NCBI GenBank assembly: GCA_002437285.1
Contig: DJOV01000024.1
Location: 8,460-23,429 of the forward strand
From: Prevotella sp. UBA6429
Lineage (GTDB): Bacteria > Bacteroidota > Bacteroidia > Bacteroidales > Bacteroidaceae
Length of the DNA stretch: 14,970 nt
Reading direction: 5' to 3'
The stretch's first letter is position 1, and the number at the start of each line of letters is the position of its first letter. The translations under genes and the position numbers were made by a program. The notes under the pieces were generated by a model. The model saw only the letters and a program-made list of their open reading frames with translations, had not been told where the DNA came from and did not search any database. Positions 1-6,315 of this stretch are shown in pieces.

Positions 1-31
1 TATTCATTATGGCCGCAAAGCCAATCGGAGA

Positions 32-481
32 TTACTCGTCGTCATCATCCCAGTCATCGTCGTCATCGAAGCCAAACATGGCTGGTTCCACAAAAGCGTC
101 TATGGCTCGGCGATCCTTCTTGGTGGGGCGTCCCGTACCACGGGCGCGGTCCACAAAGCCACTGATGCGGCTCATCTCCAACAGCTCATACTGCTTGGGA
201 TCAGTCACGTTCTCATAGACCTGCGGAATCAGCTTGGCACCCACACGCTGCTCGATGCAAGCCAGCACCTTAAAGGAATAGGTGACAGGCGGCTTCTTCA
301 CGCTGATGATGTCACCCGCCTTGATGACATGGCTGGGCTTCACGTTGCTGCCGTCGATGGTCACCCGACTGTTCTTGATGGCGTCCGCCGCCACGGAGCG
401 GGTCTTGAAGATGCGCACAGCCCACAACCACTTGTCAATGCGCGCGCTTTCGCTCACCTTGGGAAGTCGTTCTTGCTTCAT
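32..481 (-). CDS. S4-domain RNA-binding protein, Hsp15 (HslR)-like
   Basis: The 149-residue product has an S4 RNA-binding fold at about residues 13-70, beginning RIDKWLWAVRIFKTRS, which is typical of Hsp15/HslR. A basic stretch RGTGRPTKKDRR follows at about 114-125 and is also characteristic of that family. In E. coli, Hsp15 binds 50S subunits that carry a stranded peptidyl-tRNA. A similar ribosome-rescue role here is inferred from family and context: it is the last gene of an rplY-pth operon, 12 bases after pth, and Pth hydrolyses peptidyl-tRNA. The C-terminus is odd, ending after FGF in a run of about eleven residues that are nearly all aspartate with a single tryptophan (139-149). This acidic tail, encoded by GAC/GAT repeats, is absent from the classical protein. 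The start is the ATG directly upstream of KQERLPK. Confidence in the family is high; the cellular role is inferred. Confidence 0.88.
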   Translation of the reverse strand: MKQERLPKVSESARIDKWLWAVRIFKTRSVAADAIKNSRVTIDGSNVKPSHVIKAGDIISVKKPPVTYSFKVLACIEQRVGAKLIPQVYENVTDPKQYELLEMSRISGFVDRARGTGRPTKKDRRAIDAFVEPAMFGFDDDDDWDDDDE

Positions 482-493
482 CTCTTGCCTTGC

Positions 494-1069
494 TTATTTT
501 TTCTTCCCCAGCTTGTTAAACTGGTTCATGGTGTTGTCGATGCCCTGCAAGACAAAGCTCTTGATGATGTCCACCGCCATGTCGATGGTGGGCTGCAAGA
601 CCTCCATGTCTTGTGCAGAATAGTGTCCGAGCACCCAGTCAATCTGCCCACCTCGCGGGTAATCATTGCCGATACCCACACGAAGCCGCGCAAAATCTTG
701 CCCGATGAGCTGAATGATATGTCCCAAGCCATTATGCCCACCGTTGCTGCCATTGCCCTTGAGGCGAAACTCGCCCAACGGCAGAGCCACGTCATCACTG
801 ACGACCAAAAGGCGCCGCTGGTCAATGTTTTCCTTGTTGAGCCAATAGCGTACAGCATTTCCGCTTAGGTTCATAAAGGTGGTAGGCTTCAACAGGATAA
901 TCTTGCGTCCCTTGACCGATGTCTCCGCCACAAAGCCGTATCGCTTATCCTCAAAACAAATATTGGACGCTTTGGCAAAAGCGTCCAATACCATAAATCC
1001 TGTGTTGTGGCGGGTTCCGGCGTATTCGTCGCCAGGATTTCCGAGGCCACAAATCAAGTATTTGTCCAT
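494..1069 (-). CDS. pth: Peptidyl-tRNA hydrolase
   Basis: Pth is a cytoplasmic esterase that cleaves the bond between peptide and tRNA on prematurely released peptidyl-tRNA, recycling the tRNA. The 191-residue length is normal. All family signatures are present: GLGNPG at 8-13, the catalytic histidine H21 in TRHNTGF, TFMNLSG at 64-70, the catalytic-site aspartate D93 in SDDVALP, GSNGGHNGL at 107-115, and the RLRVGIG block at 128-134. The substrate-binding asparagines expected at N11, N67 and N113 are in place. The gene lies 31 bases after rplY and 12 bases before the S4-domain gene, all on the minus strand, so the three probably share one transcript from the promoter upstream of rplY. Nothing appears truncated or altered. 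Confidence 0.97.
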   Translation of the reverse strand: MDKYLICGLGNPGDEYAGTRHNTGFMVLDAFAKASNICFEDKRYGFVAETSVKGRKIILLKPTTFMNLSGNAVRYWLNKENIDQRRLLVVSDDVALPLGEFRLKGNGSNGGHNGLGHIIQLIGQDFARLRVGIGNDYPRGGQIDWVLGHYSAQDMEVLQPTIDMAVDIIKSFVLQGIDNTMNQFNKLGKKK

Positions 1070-1100
1070 CTAACGAATGAATACGTTATCTGTCTTGACC

Positions 1101-1721
1101 TTACTCAGCGGCAGGAGCCTCCTCGCTGTCTGTGGCAGCGGCAGCGGCAGCGGCCATGGCGTTACGTGTCATCTTGATGGAGCAGACCACCACATCCTTG
1201 CTTGTGGCCATCTCGAGACCCTCGAACGAGAGCTCGCCCACCTTGATGCTCTTGCCGATGCGGAGAGCGGTGACGTCGATGTCAAGGTGCTCAGGAATCT
1301 GCTGGTAAGGAGCGGTCACGTTGATCTTACGGATAGAGAGGTTCATGCGGCCACCGTCACGCACACCCTGTGCCAGGCCATTGAGCTTGACGGGGATACC
1401 GATGGTGATAGGCTTCTGGTCGTTGACCTCATAGAAGTCGACATGCAGAGGAGCGTCTGTCACGGGATGGAACTGGATCTCCTTCATGATAGCGGTGTGC
1501 TTCTCGCCCTCAATGTCGAGGCAGACCACATAGATATGGGGAGTGTAGATGAGCTTGCGGAGCTCTGAGAAAGCAATGGCAAATGATGTGGCCACGGGCT
1601 TGCCGTCCACCTTCTTCTCACCATAAAGGTTACAAGGGACATAGCCTTCCTTACGGAGGGCCTTAGAAGCTTTCTTACCAAGGGCTTCGCGCTTCTTACC
1701 TGCGATACTGATCTCTTTCAT
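1101..1721 (-). CDS. rplY: 50S ribosomal protein L25 / general stress protein Ctc
   Basis: L25 binds 5S rRNA in the large ribosomal subunit. This 206-residue protein is the long two-domain (TL5/Ctc) form. Residues 1 to about 95 form the 5S-binding domain, starting MKEISIAGKKREALGKKASKALRKEGYVPCNLYG and containing the HVDFYEV segment. Residues of about 96-190 form the C-terminal TL5 beta domain (PVKLNGLAQGVRDGGRMN..., IPEHLDIDVTAL). The end is a low-complexity run of alanines followed by TDSEEAPAAE, encoded partly by an imperfect GGCAGC hexamer repeat. The gene is first in the minus-strand operon with pth and the S4 protein. A good Bacteroidetes-type promoter lies at 1839-1870, which predicts an untranslated leader of about 110 nt. 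The leader has only small possible stems, and I saw no clear autoregulatory structure. Confidence 0.96.
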   Translation of the reverse strand: MKEISIAGKKREALGKKASKALRKEGYVPCNLYGEKKVDGKPVATSFAIAFSELRKLIYTPHIYVVCLDIEGEKHTAIMKEIQFHPVTDAPLHVDFYEVNDQKPITIGIPVKLNGLAQGVRDGGRMNLSIRKINVTAPYQQIPEHLDIDVTALRIGKSIKVGELSFEGLEMATSKDVVVCSIKMTRNAMAAAAAAATDSEEAPAAE

Positions 1722-1838
1722 AATTGTGTTACTCTAAATTAAATTGTAAATTAATTCGCCATCACACTGGACTGTAAAGGTCGGCTTCAGCCTAAGATAA
1801 AAGGCCATCTCCGCCCTTTGCCAATCTGAAAAGCGGTG

Positions 1839-1870
1839 CAAAGTTACTACTTTTTATTTGAATGCGCAAA
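1839..1870 (-). promoter_or_regulatory. Bacteroidetes-type promoter for rplY-pth-S4 operon
   Basis: Read on the minus strand, TTTG (1870-1867) is followed by a 20-base spacer and TAACTTTG (1846-1839). This matches the established Bacteroidetes consensus of TTTG at -33 and TAnnTTTG at -7. Transcription would start near 1835 and give a leader of about 113 nt before the rplY ATG. The spacer length is identical to that of the divergent nusB promoter. The assignment is by sequence match only. Confidence 0.75.
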
Positions 1871-1905
1871 GTTTCCTTAAAAAAACAAAGTTTTATACCC
1901 CTTCT

Positions 1906-1937
1906 TTTGCGTATATATACTTTTTTAAGTAATTTTG
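1906..1937 (+). promoter_or_regulatory. Bacteroidetes-type promoter for nusB operon
   Basis: TTTG at 1906-1909, a 20-base spacer and TAATTTTG at 1930-1937 fit the -33/-7 consensus of the Bacteroidetes primary sigma factor. The predicted start of transcription is near 1941, which leaves a leader of about 39 nt before the nusB ATG at 1980. A purine-rich AAAAGGATAAGAG stretch just upstream of the ATG may act as the ribosome binding site. The rest of the 258-base rplY/nusB gap is AT-rich and holds no ORF or strong hairpin. Confidence 0.75.
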
Positions 1938-1979
1938 CATCACTAAGTCTAATTTAGTAGAACGAAAAGGATAAGAGTA

Positions 1980-3098
1980 ATGATCAATCGTGAACTCATT
2001 CGTATTAAGATAGTCCAGTTAACCTACGCATACTATCAGAACGGTAACAAAAACATGGACAACGCCGAGAAGGAGCTGTTGTTCAGCCTGTCAAAGGCTT
2101 ACGACCTCTACAACTACCTTCTCGAACTGATCGTGGCTGTCACCCGCGAGGAGCGTCACCGCAATGACATCCTGACCCAGCGCGCCACGCGAGAGGGCAC
2201 CGAGCCGCCATCCAAGAAGTTCGTCGACAACAAGTTTGCCACCCAGCTGGAGGTGAACAAGATGCTCAACGACTTCATCGAGATGAAGAAGCTGACATGG
2301 GACAACGACATCGAGTTTGTGCGCAAGCTTTGCAACCAGATTGAGCAAAGCCAAACCTATCAGGACTACATGGCCGACACCAACGCCGACTCCTACGAGG
2401 ACGACCGCGAGGTGTGGCGCAAGCTGTACAAGCAGCTCATACAGGACAACCCTGACATCGACGCCCTGCTGGAGGAGAAGAGCCTCTACTGGAATGATGA
2501 CAAGGAGGTCATCGACACCTTCGTGCTGAAGACCATCAAGCGCTTCGATCCCAAGAACAACAGCAAGCAGGAGCTTCTCCCCGAATACAAGGACGAGGAA
2601 GACAAGGAGTTTGCCCGCAAGCTCTTCCGCGCCACCATCCTCAACGCCGACACTTACCAGCATTACATGAGCGAGGCATCACGCAACTGGGACTTCTCGC
2701 GCCTGGCCTACATGGACGTGGTCATCATGCAGATTGCCATTGCCGAGCTGCTCACCTTCCCCGGCATCCCCGCCCAGGTCACCATCAACGAGTTTGTGGA
2801 GCTGGCCAAGCTCTACAGCACGCCACGCAGCAGCAGCTATGTCAACGGCATGCTCGATGCCATCGCGCGCTACCTCGTCTCCACGGGAAAGATGCTGAAA
2901 GAGCTGCCTGAGCCACGCGCCAAGCAGCAAGACGCAACCAACGGCAATGCGCCCACGGGCCGCGTGAGATTTGTCCACAAGCCCAAGACTGACGAGGCCG
3001 AAGGCAGCAAGACAGAGACGGACAACGCTTCGGAGGCTGCCCCCGACAGCGAGGAGGGGCCCGACACGGACAGCAACGCCACGAAAGACAACGAATAA
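1980..3098 (+). CDS. nusB: Transcription antitermination factor NusB, long Bacteroidetes form
   Basis: NusB pairs with ribosomal protein S10 (NusE) and binds boxA RNA to support antitermination of rRNA transcription. The product is 372 residues, against roughly 140 for the E. coli protein. The first NusB helix is recognisable at 1-20 (MINRELIRIKIVQLTYAYYQ). The conserved C-terminal half of the fold lies at about 208-300 (EFARKLFRATI, WDFSRLAYMDVVIMQIAIAEL, IPAQVTINEFVELAKLYSTPRSSSYVNGMLDAI). Between them is a charged helical insertion of about 140-150 residues, in which the pattern E-F/V-x-R-K-L recurs near 112, 144 and 210. Residues of about 305-372 form a hydrophilic, acidic, probably disordered tail. 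The extended insertion is usual in Bacteroidetes NusB. This is the first gene of the operon, 26 bases before yajC. Confidence 0.93.
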   Translation: MINRELIRIKIVQLTYAYYQNGNKNMDNAEKELLFSLSKAYDLYNYLLELIVAVTREERHRNDILTQRATREGTEPPSKKFVDNKFATQLEVNKMLNDFIEMKKLTWDNDIEFVRKLCNQIEQSQTYQDYMADTNADSYEDDREVWRKLYKQLIQDNPDIDALLEEKSLYWNDDKEVIDTFVLKTIKRFDPKNNSKQELLPEYKDEEDKEFARKLFRATILNADTYQHYMSEASRNWDFSRLAYMDVVIMQIAIAELLTFPGIPAQVTINEFVELAKLYSTPRSSSYVNGMLDAIARYLVSTGKMLKELPEPRAKQQDATNGNAPTGRVRFVHKPKTDEAEGSKTETDNASEAAPDSEEGPDTDSNATKDNE

Positions 3099-3124
3099 TC
3101 ATCAACAACGAAGCATATTAAACA

Positions 3125-3448
3125 ATGACAACACTCGTACTGGCTGCACAGGCAGCACAACAAGGCGGCGGCATGGGAGGCATGCTGATCATGATGGTGG
3201 CCATCTTCGCCATCATGTGGTTCTTCATGATTCGCCCGCAGCAGAAGCGCCAAAAGAAGATTCGTGAGTTCCAAAACGCACTGCAGGAGGGCACAAAGGT
3301 TGTGCTCGGCGGCGGCATCTATGGCAGCGTGAAGCGCATCGACCAGGAGAAGAACACCGTCGATGTGGAAGTGGCACACGGCGTTGTCCTCACCGTGGAC
3401 AAGGGCTATGTCTTTGCCGACGTGGCCCAGCAGCAACCGAATGCTTAA
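3125..3448 (+). CDS. yajC: Preprotein translocase accessory subunit YajC
   Basis: YajC is a small inner-membrane protein that associates with SecDF and the SecYEG translocon. The 107-residue product shows the standard layout. It has a short glycine-rich N-terminus, one membrane helix at about 18-36 (GGMLIMMVAIFAIMWFFMI), the hallmark RPQQKRQKK at about 37-45, and a small cytoplasmic domain containing GTKVVLGGGIYGSVKRID and a basic/beta C-terminal part. The start ATG lies 26 bases after the nusB stop. The gene overlaps the following YbbR gene by 8 bases, which suggests coupled translation. secDF is not visible in this window, so YajC is encoded apart from its partner here. Confidence 0.95.
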   Translation: MTTLVLAAQAAQQGGGMGGMLIMMVAIFAIMWFFMIRPQQKRQKKIREFQNALQEGTKVVLGGGIYGSVKRIDQEKNTVDVEVAHGVVLTVDKGYVFADVAQQQPNA

Positions 3449-4421
3449 TCTGAAGAAGATAAATCAAGTGGTCAGGAACTCCCTGTTCAGTTGGATGAAC
3501 AAGGAGTTTCTGATTTTTCTGTTCTTTCTCGTGCTGAGCGGCATCTTCTGGCTGATGATGACACTCAATGAGACCTACGAGAAAGAGCTGCCCATACCCA
3601 TTCGTCTCACGGGCGTCCCGGGCAACGTGGTGATGACCACCGACCTCACTGACACCGTGCGCGTCACCGTGCGCGACAAGGGCTTCATGCTCGTGTCCTA
3701 CATGTCAAGCCACCAGCCCAAGCCCGTCATTCTCAACTTCAACACCTACGCCAACAAGCAGACAGGGCACGGACAGGTGCCTGCAGCCGACATACAGAAG
3801 TTGGTGAGGCAGCAGCTGTTCTCCTCATCGGTCATCACGGCCATCAAGGCCGACGGCCTCAGCTTCAACTTCAACTACGGAGAGCGCAAATCCATCGACG
3901 TGAAGCTCGTGGGCAATGTGGTGCCCGCAAGAAACTACTATCTCTCTCACGCGCAGCTGTCACCCGAGAAGGTCACAGTCTACGCGTCAAGAAGCATCCT
4001 TGATAGCCTCAAGGAGATTCCTACGGAGTATGTCAACATCACCAACTTCGATGACACCATGCGCCAAACGGTAAGGATCAAGAAGATACCGGGAGTCAAG
4101 GTGATACCCGAGACCGTGAGGCTCACGCTGCTGGTCGACATCCTGACTGAGGAAAGCATCGACGTGCCCATCACAACCGTCAACAAGCCCGGCAACCTCA
4201 CCATCCGCTCGTTCCCCAACCATGTGAAGGTGACGTTCACCGTCGGCTCAAGGCAGTTCCGCCTCGTCAAGCCTTCCGACTTCCAGGTGGTCATCGACTA
4301 CCGCGAGGTGGCGGCCCATCCCTCCGACAAGTGCAGGCTCCATCTGCGCGCCAAGCCTGCCATCGTGACCAACGCACACCTGGAAATGTCACAGGTGGAC
4401 TATCTCATCGAACAGCAATGA
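3441..4421 (+). CDS. YbbR-domain membrane-anchored protein
   Basis: The 326-residue product has a basic N-terminus, one strong membrane helix at about 22-41 (EFLIFLFFLVLSGIFWLMM) and a long extracytoplasmic beta-rich region. That region contains repeated YbbR-like modules, for example KELPIPIRLTGVPGNVVMTTDLTDTVRVTVRDKG near residues 48-81 and a later ESIDVPITTVNKPGNLTIRSFPNHVKVTFTVG. In Firmicutes the YbbR protein CdaR regulates the diadenylate cyclase CdaA. No cyclase gene is adjacent here, so the function is unknown in this context. I chose the ATG at 3441 because it gives a normal N-terminus with the membrane anchor near the start. An upstream ATG at 3363 would run through most of the last third of yajC in another frame. 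The start overlaps the yajC stop by 8 bases, and the gene's TGA overlaps the coaE ATG (ATGA). Confidence 0.88.
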   Translation: MLNLKKINQVVRNSLFSWMNKEFLIFLFFLVLSGIFWLMMTLNETYEKELPIPIRLTGVPGNVVMTTDLTDTVRVTVRDKGFMLVSYMSSHQPKPVILNFNTYANKQTGHGQVPAADIQKLVRQQLFSSSVITAIKADGLSFNFNYGERKSIDVKLVGNVVPARNYYLSHAQLSPEKVTVYASRSILDSLKEIPTEYVNITNFDDTMRQTVRIKKIPGVKVIPETVRLTLLVDILTEESIDVPITTVNKPGNLTIRSFPNHVKVTFTVGSRQFRLVKPSDFQVVIDYREVAAHPSDKCRLHLRAKPAIVTNAHLEMSQVDYLIEQQ

Positions 4422-4978
4422 AGCGAACAGCCATCACCGGGGGCATCGGCAGCGGCAAGAGCCATGTGTGCCGCTTGCTGGCCAAGCGGGGCATCCAAGT
4501 CTATGACTGCGATGCCGCGGCCAAGCGGCTCATGCGCGACGACGATGAGCTCCGCCAACAACTCACACGCCTCGTGGGCAAGGGCACCTATATAGATAAG
4601 GTGTTGCAGAAAGCCGTGCTCGCCAAGTTTCTGCTGGCTTCCGAGGGCAACAAGCAAGCCGTCAACGCAGTGGTGCATCCCGCCGTGGCGCGCGACTTCA
4701 TGCAGAGCGACTACCAGTGGCTCGAAAGTGCCATTCTCTTCGACAGTGGCTTCGACCAGCGCGTGCCCTTCGACCGCATCGTCTGCGTCACGGCACCCAT
4801 CGATGTCCGCGTGGAACGTATCATGCGACGCGACAACATCACACGCGAAAAGGCGCTCGAGTGGATCCATTGCCAGATGCCACAGGATGAGATGGCCCGG
4901 CGCTCCACCTTCGTCATCACCAATGATGGAGAGGAGGACCTGGAACAACAAATCGACAAATTACTCAATCATCAATAA
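4418..4978 (+). CDS. coaE: Dephospho-CoA kinase
   Basis: CoaE catalyses the last step of coenzyme A synthesis, the ATP-dependent 3'-phosphorylation of dephospho-CoA. The 186-residue protein carries the P-loop GGIGSGKS at 8-15, the acid-rich VYDCDAAAK block at about 28-36 that holds the catalytic base region, and the conserved HPAV segment. Further on are the ESAILFDSGFD motif and the lid-region arginines in RIMRRDNITREKALEWI. The QMPQDEMARRSTFVITNDG segment is typical of the C-terminal part. The start at 4418 forms an ATGA overlap with the YbbR stop. A longer reading from 4331 would only add residues translated out of frame from the YbbR gene. A 13-base gap separates the gene from the DUF5606 gene. 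Confidence 0.95.
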   Translation: MKRTAITGGIGSGKSHVCRLLAKRGIQVYDCDAAAKRLMRDDDELRQQLTRLVGKGTYIDKVLQKAVLAKFLLASEGNKQAVNAVVHPAVARDFMQSDYQWLESAILFDSGFDQRVPFDRIVCVTAPIDVRVERIMRRDNITREKALEWIHCQMPQDEMARRSTFVITNDGEEDLEQQIDKLLNHQ

Positions 4979-4991
4979 CAAAACAGGAAAA

Positions 4992-5441
4992 ATGGAAACA
5001 ATTCTTTCAATCGCAGGCAAGCCCGGACTCTACAAGTTGGTCAGCCGCGGTAAGGCTACCCTGATAGTGGAGACCATCGACGATGCACACCGCCGTCTGC
5101 CCGCCTTCGCCACCGACCGCGTGACAAGCCTGGGCGACATCGCCATGTACACCGACGCTGAGGACATCGCCCTGTGGGAGGTGCTCGCCAAGGTGGGCGA
5201 AAAGGAGGGGCTCAAGGAAGCCTCCATCAACTACAAGAAGTGCTCAAGCAAGGAGCTGCGCGACTATTTCGCGGAAGTGCTGCCCAACTTCGACCAGGAC
5301 CGCGTGCACGACAGCGACATCAAGAAGCTGCTCCAGTGGTACAATATCCTCGTGAAGAACGGCTACACCGACTTCAAGGCCATTCTCGCCCCCACAGAGG
5401 GCGACAATGTCGACGACCGCAAGGAGCAGGAAAACGCTTAA
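4992..5441 (+). CDS. DUF5606 family protein (Bacteroidetes-specific, function unknown)
   Basis: The 149-residue product begins METILSIAGKPGLYKLVSRGKATLIVETIDDAHRRLPAFATDRVTSLGDIAMYT. I recognise this as the N-terminal signature of the DUF5606 family, which is known mainly from Bacteroidetes and has no assigned biochemical role. The first ~60 residues look like a small beta-rich domain. The rest is charged and helical (ALWEVLAKVGEKEG, SKELRDYFAEVLPNFDQDRVHDSDIKKLLQWYNILVKNGYTDF), and the C-terminus is acidic. There is no signal peptide or membrane segment, so it is probably cytosolic. The ATG at 4992 follows an AGGAAAAA ribosome-binding-like stretch, and the conserved METILSI start supports it over upstream in-frame starts inside coaE. 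It is the last gene of the operon, and a strong terminator follows 28 bases later. Confidence 0.82.
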   Translation: METILSIAGKPGLYKLVSRGKATLIVETIDDAHRRLPAFATDRVTSLGDIAMYTDAEDIALWEVLAKVGEKEGLKEASINYKKCSSKELRDYFAEVLPNFDQDRVHDSDIKKLLQWYNILVKNGYTDFKAILAPTEGDNVDDRKEQENA

Positions 5442-5469
5442 AGGATCAAGAGACCTTGTCTCACCCAAG

Positions 5470-5507
5470 AGGCTGTCATCCCACATGGGACGACAGCCTT
5501 TTCTTTT
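5470..5507 (+). terminator. Intrinsic terminator of the nusB-DUF5606 operon
   Basis: AGGCTGTC (5470-5477) pairs with GACAGCCT (5492-5499). After one A-C mismatch, TCCC (5479-5482) pairs with GGGA (5487-5490) around an ACAT loop. The 3' side is followed by TTTTCTTTT. The stable stem followed by a T-rich tract marks the end of the five-gene operon. Confidence 0.9.
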
Positions 5508-5759
5508 ACACGGCTTTTGCCCAACCGGCAGTTCTCTCATTCCAGGAAGAACCGCTCCCCCCCGCATAAGAAAGCTTCGCAAAAAGCGGACAACGTATAT
5601 AAAAAACAGCATGACCGTGATTACGACAAAGAACCAGACGCAAGACATTATGTCGCAATCACCATGACATCCTGTCACATACCATGTATCGGCACAGAGG
5701 TTGCATAAGGATGGTTGTAAACATTCAAATATAGAACAAAAAAATAGGAGATATACATT
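5508..5759. other. Intergenic region upstream of hsp20
   Basis: This 252-base gap after the terminator holds no convincing ORF. Short ORFs run through it in several frames, but they lack domain signatures and cross the terminator. Its notable content is the pair of inverted repeats at 5644-5677 and a good ribosome binding site, AGGAG at 5746-5750, 9 bases before the hsp20 ATG. I could not find a TTTG / TAnnTTTG promoter for hsp20. A TATAGAAC at 5730-5737 is the nearest candidate but has no matching upstream box, so the gene may use an alternative sigma factor or an activator. Confidence 0.5.
5644..5677. repeat. Two matching inverted repeats, operator-like, upstream of hsp20
   Basis: GACATTATGTC at 5644-5654 and TGACATCCTGTCA at 5665-5677 both contain GACA-N3-TGTC. 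Their centres are 22 bases apart, about two helical turns, so a dimeric regulator could bind both on the same face. They lie 80-120 bases before the hsp20 start codon. No regulator family is identified, and the operator role is an inference from symmetry and spacing. Confidence 0.4.
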
Positions 5760-6170
5760 ATGTACACACGCAACAATTGGCTTCCCGAAGTTTTCAATGA
5801 TTTCTTTGCCACAGAGCATATGCCCCGCACCAACGCTACCGCCCCTGCCATCAACGTGATGGAGGACAATGACAAGTACACCGTTGAACTGGCTGCTCCT
5901 GGCTTGAAGAAGAGTGATTTCGATGTAAACCTCAATCAGGACGGCGACCTCACCATCAAGATGGAGAAGCACCCGACCGAGGAGGACAACAAGGGGCACT
6001 ACCTCCGCCGCGAGTTTGCCTACTTGAAGTACGAGCAGACGCTCATCCTCCCCGAGGACGTCAACAAGCAGGAGATCGCTGCTCGCGTGGCCGACGGTGT
6101 GCTCACCATCACCCTTCCCAAGATGAAGGCCGAGGAGCACAAGGTCGCTCGCAGCATCGAGATAGGCTAA
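5760..6170 (+). CDS. hsp20: Small heat-shock protein, Hsp20/alpha-crystallin family
   Basis: This is an ATP-independent holdase chaperone of the cytosol that forms oligomers and keeps unfolded proteins soluble. The 136-residue length is typical. A short N-terminal arm (YTRNNWLPEVFNDFF) is followed by the alpha-crystallin domain at about 28-122, starting PAINVMEDNDKYTVELAAPGLKKSDF. The diagnostic A-R-V-A-D-G-V-L-T-I-T-L-P-K block is at 108-121. The C-terminal IEI motif at 133-135 matches the I-x-I tail that docks into a neighbouring subunit. The ATG is preceded by AGGAG with 9-base spacing. The gene appears monocistronic, with a terminator on each side. Its upstream gap holds paired inverted repeats that could mediate stress control, though no CIRCE element was seen. 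Confidence 0.95.
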   Translation: MYTRNNWLPEVFNDFFATEHMPRTNATAPAINVMEDNDKYTVELAAPGLKKSDFDVNLNQDGDLTIKMEKHPTEEDNKGHYLRREFAYLKYEQTLILPEDVNKQEIAARVADGVLTITLPKMKAEEHKVARSIEIG

Positions 6171-6259
6171 ACGCTTGTCGCAGGAGCCCATCGGATGGAT
6201 GGAAGAAAAGACTTACCAACAAGTTTGATAGATTTATAATTGTGTGATTGTTAGTTATC

Positions 6260-6293
6260 AGTCCCCGGATATGCGAATATCCGGGGACTTTTT
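6260..6293 (+). terminator. Intrinsic terminator after hsp20
   Basis: A perfect 13-base stem is formed by AGTCCCCGGATAT (6260-6272) and ATATCCGGGGACT (6277-6289), closed by a GCGA tetraloop of the GNRA type. Five T residues (6289-6293) follow. It ends the hsp20 transcript 90 bases after the stop codon. The -7 element of the next gene begins at 6295, directly downstream. Confidence 0.92.
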
Positions 6294-6294
6294 G

Positions 6295-6302
6295 TATCTT
6301 TG
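6295..6302 (+). promoter_or_regulatory. Candidate -7 element for the exchanger gene
   Basis: TATCTTTG matches the TAnnTTTG element and sits two bases after the T-tract of the hsp20 terminator. No TTTG is found 19-21 bases upstream, because that stretch is the terminator hairpin. The -33 contact would therefore be weak or absent. Transcription would begin near 6306, only about 10 bases before the ATG at 6316. Confidence 0.5.
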
Positions 6303-6315
6303 CAGAAAACGAACG

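Noticed and set aside
1..7. Possible start codon of another minus-strand gene at position 7
   Set aside because: Only two codons are inside the window, so nothing can be supported.
1130..1160. GGCAGC hexamer repeat within rplY as a regulatory or mobile repeat
   Set aside because: It simply encodes the alanine-rich C-terminal tail of L25. Slippage is possible, but no other role is indicated.
5470..5499. Terminator palindrome considered as a protein-binding operator
   Set aside because: The stem is followed by a T-rich tract immediately after an operon end, which an intrinsic terminator explains fully.
5244..6191. 315-codon minus-strand open frame spanning the DUF5606 end, the terminator and hsp20
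   Set aside because: It crosses a strong terminator and is antisense to two supported genes, with no recognisable motif.
6244..6315. GTG start extending the exchanger by 24 residues
   Set aside because: The extension would translate the hsp20 terminator hairpin and lies upstream of the likely transcription start.
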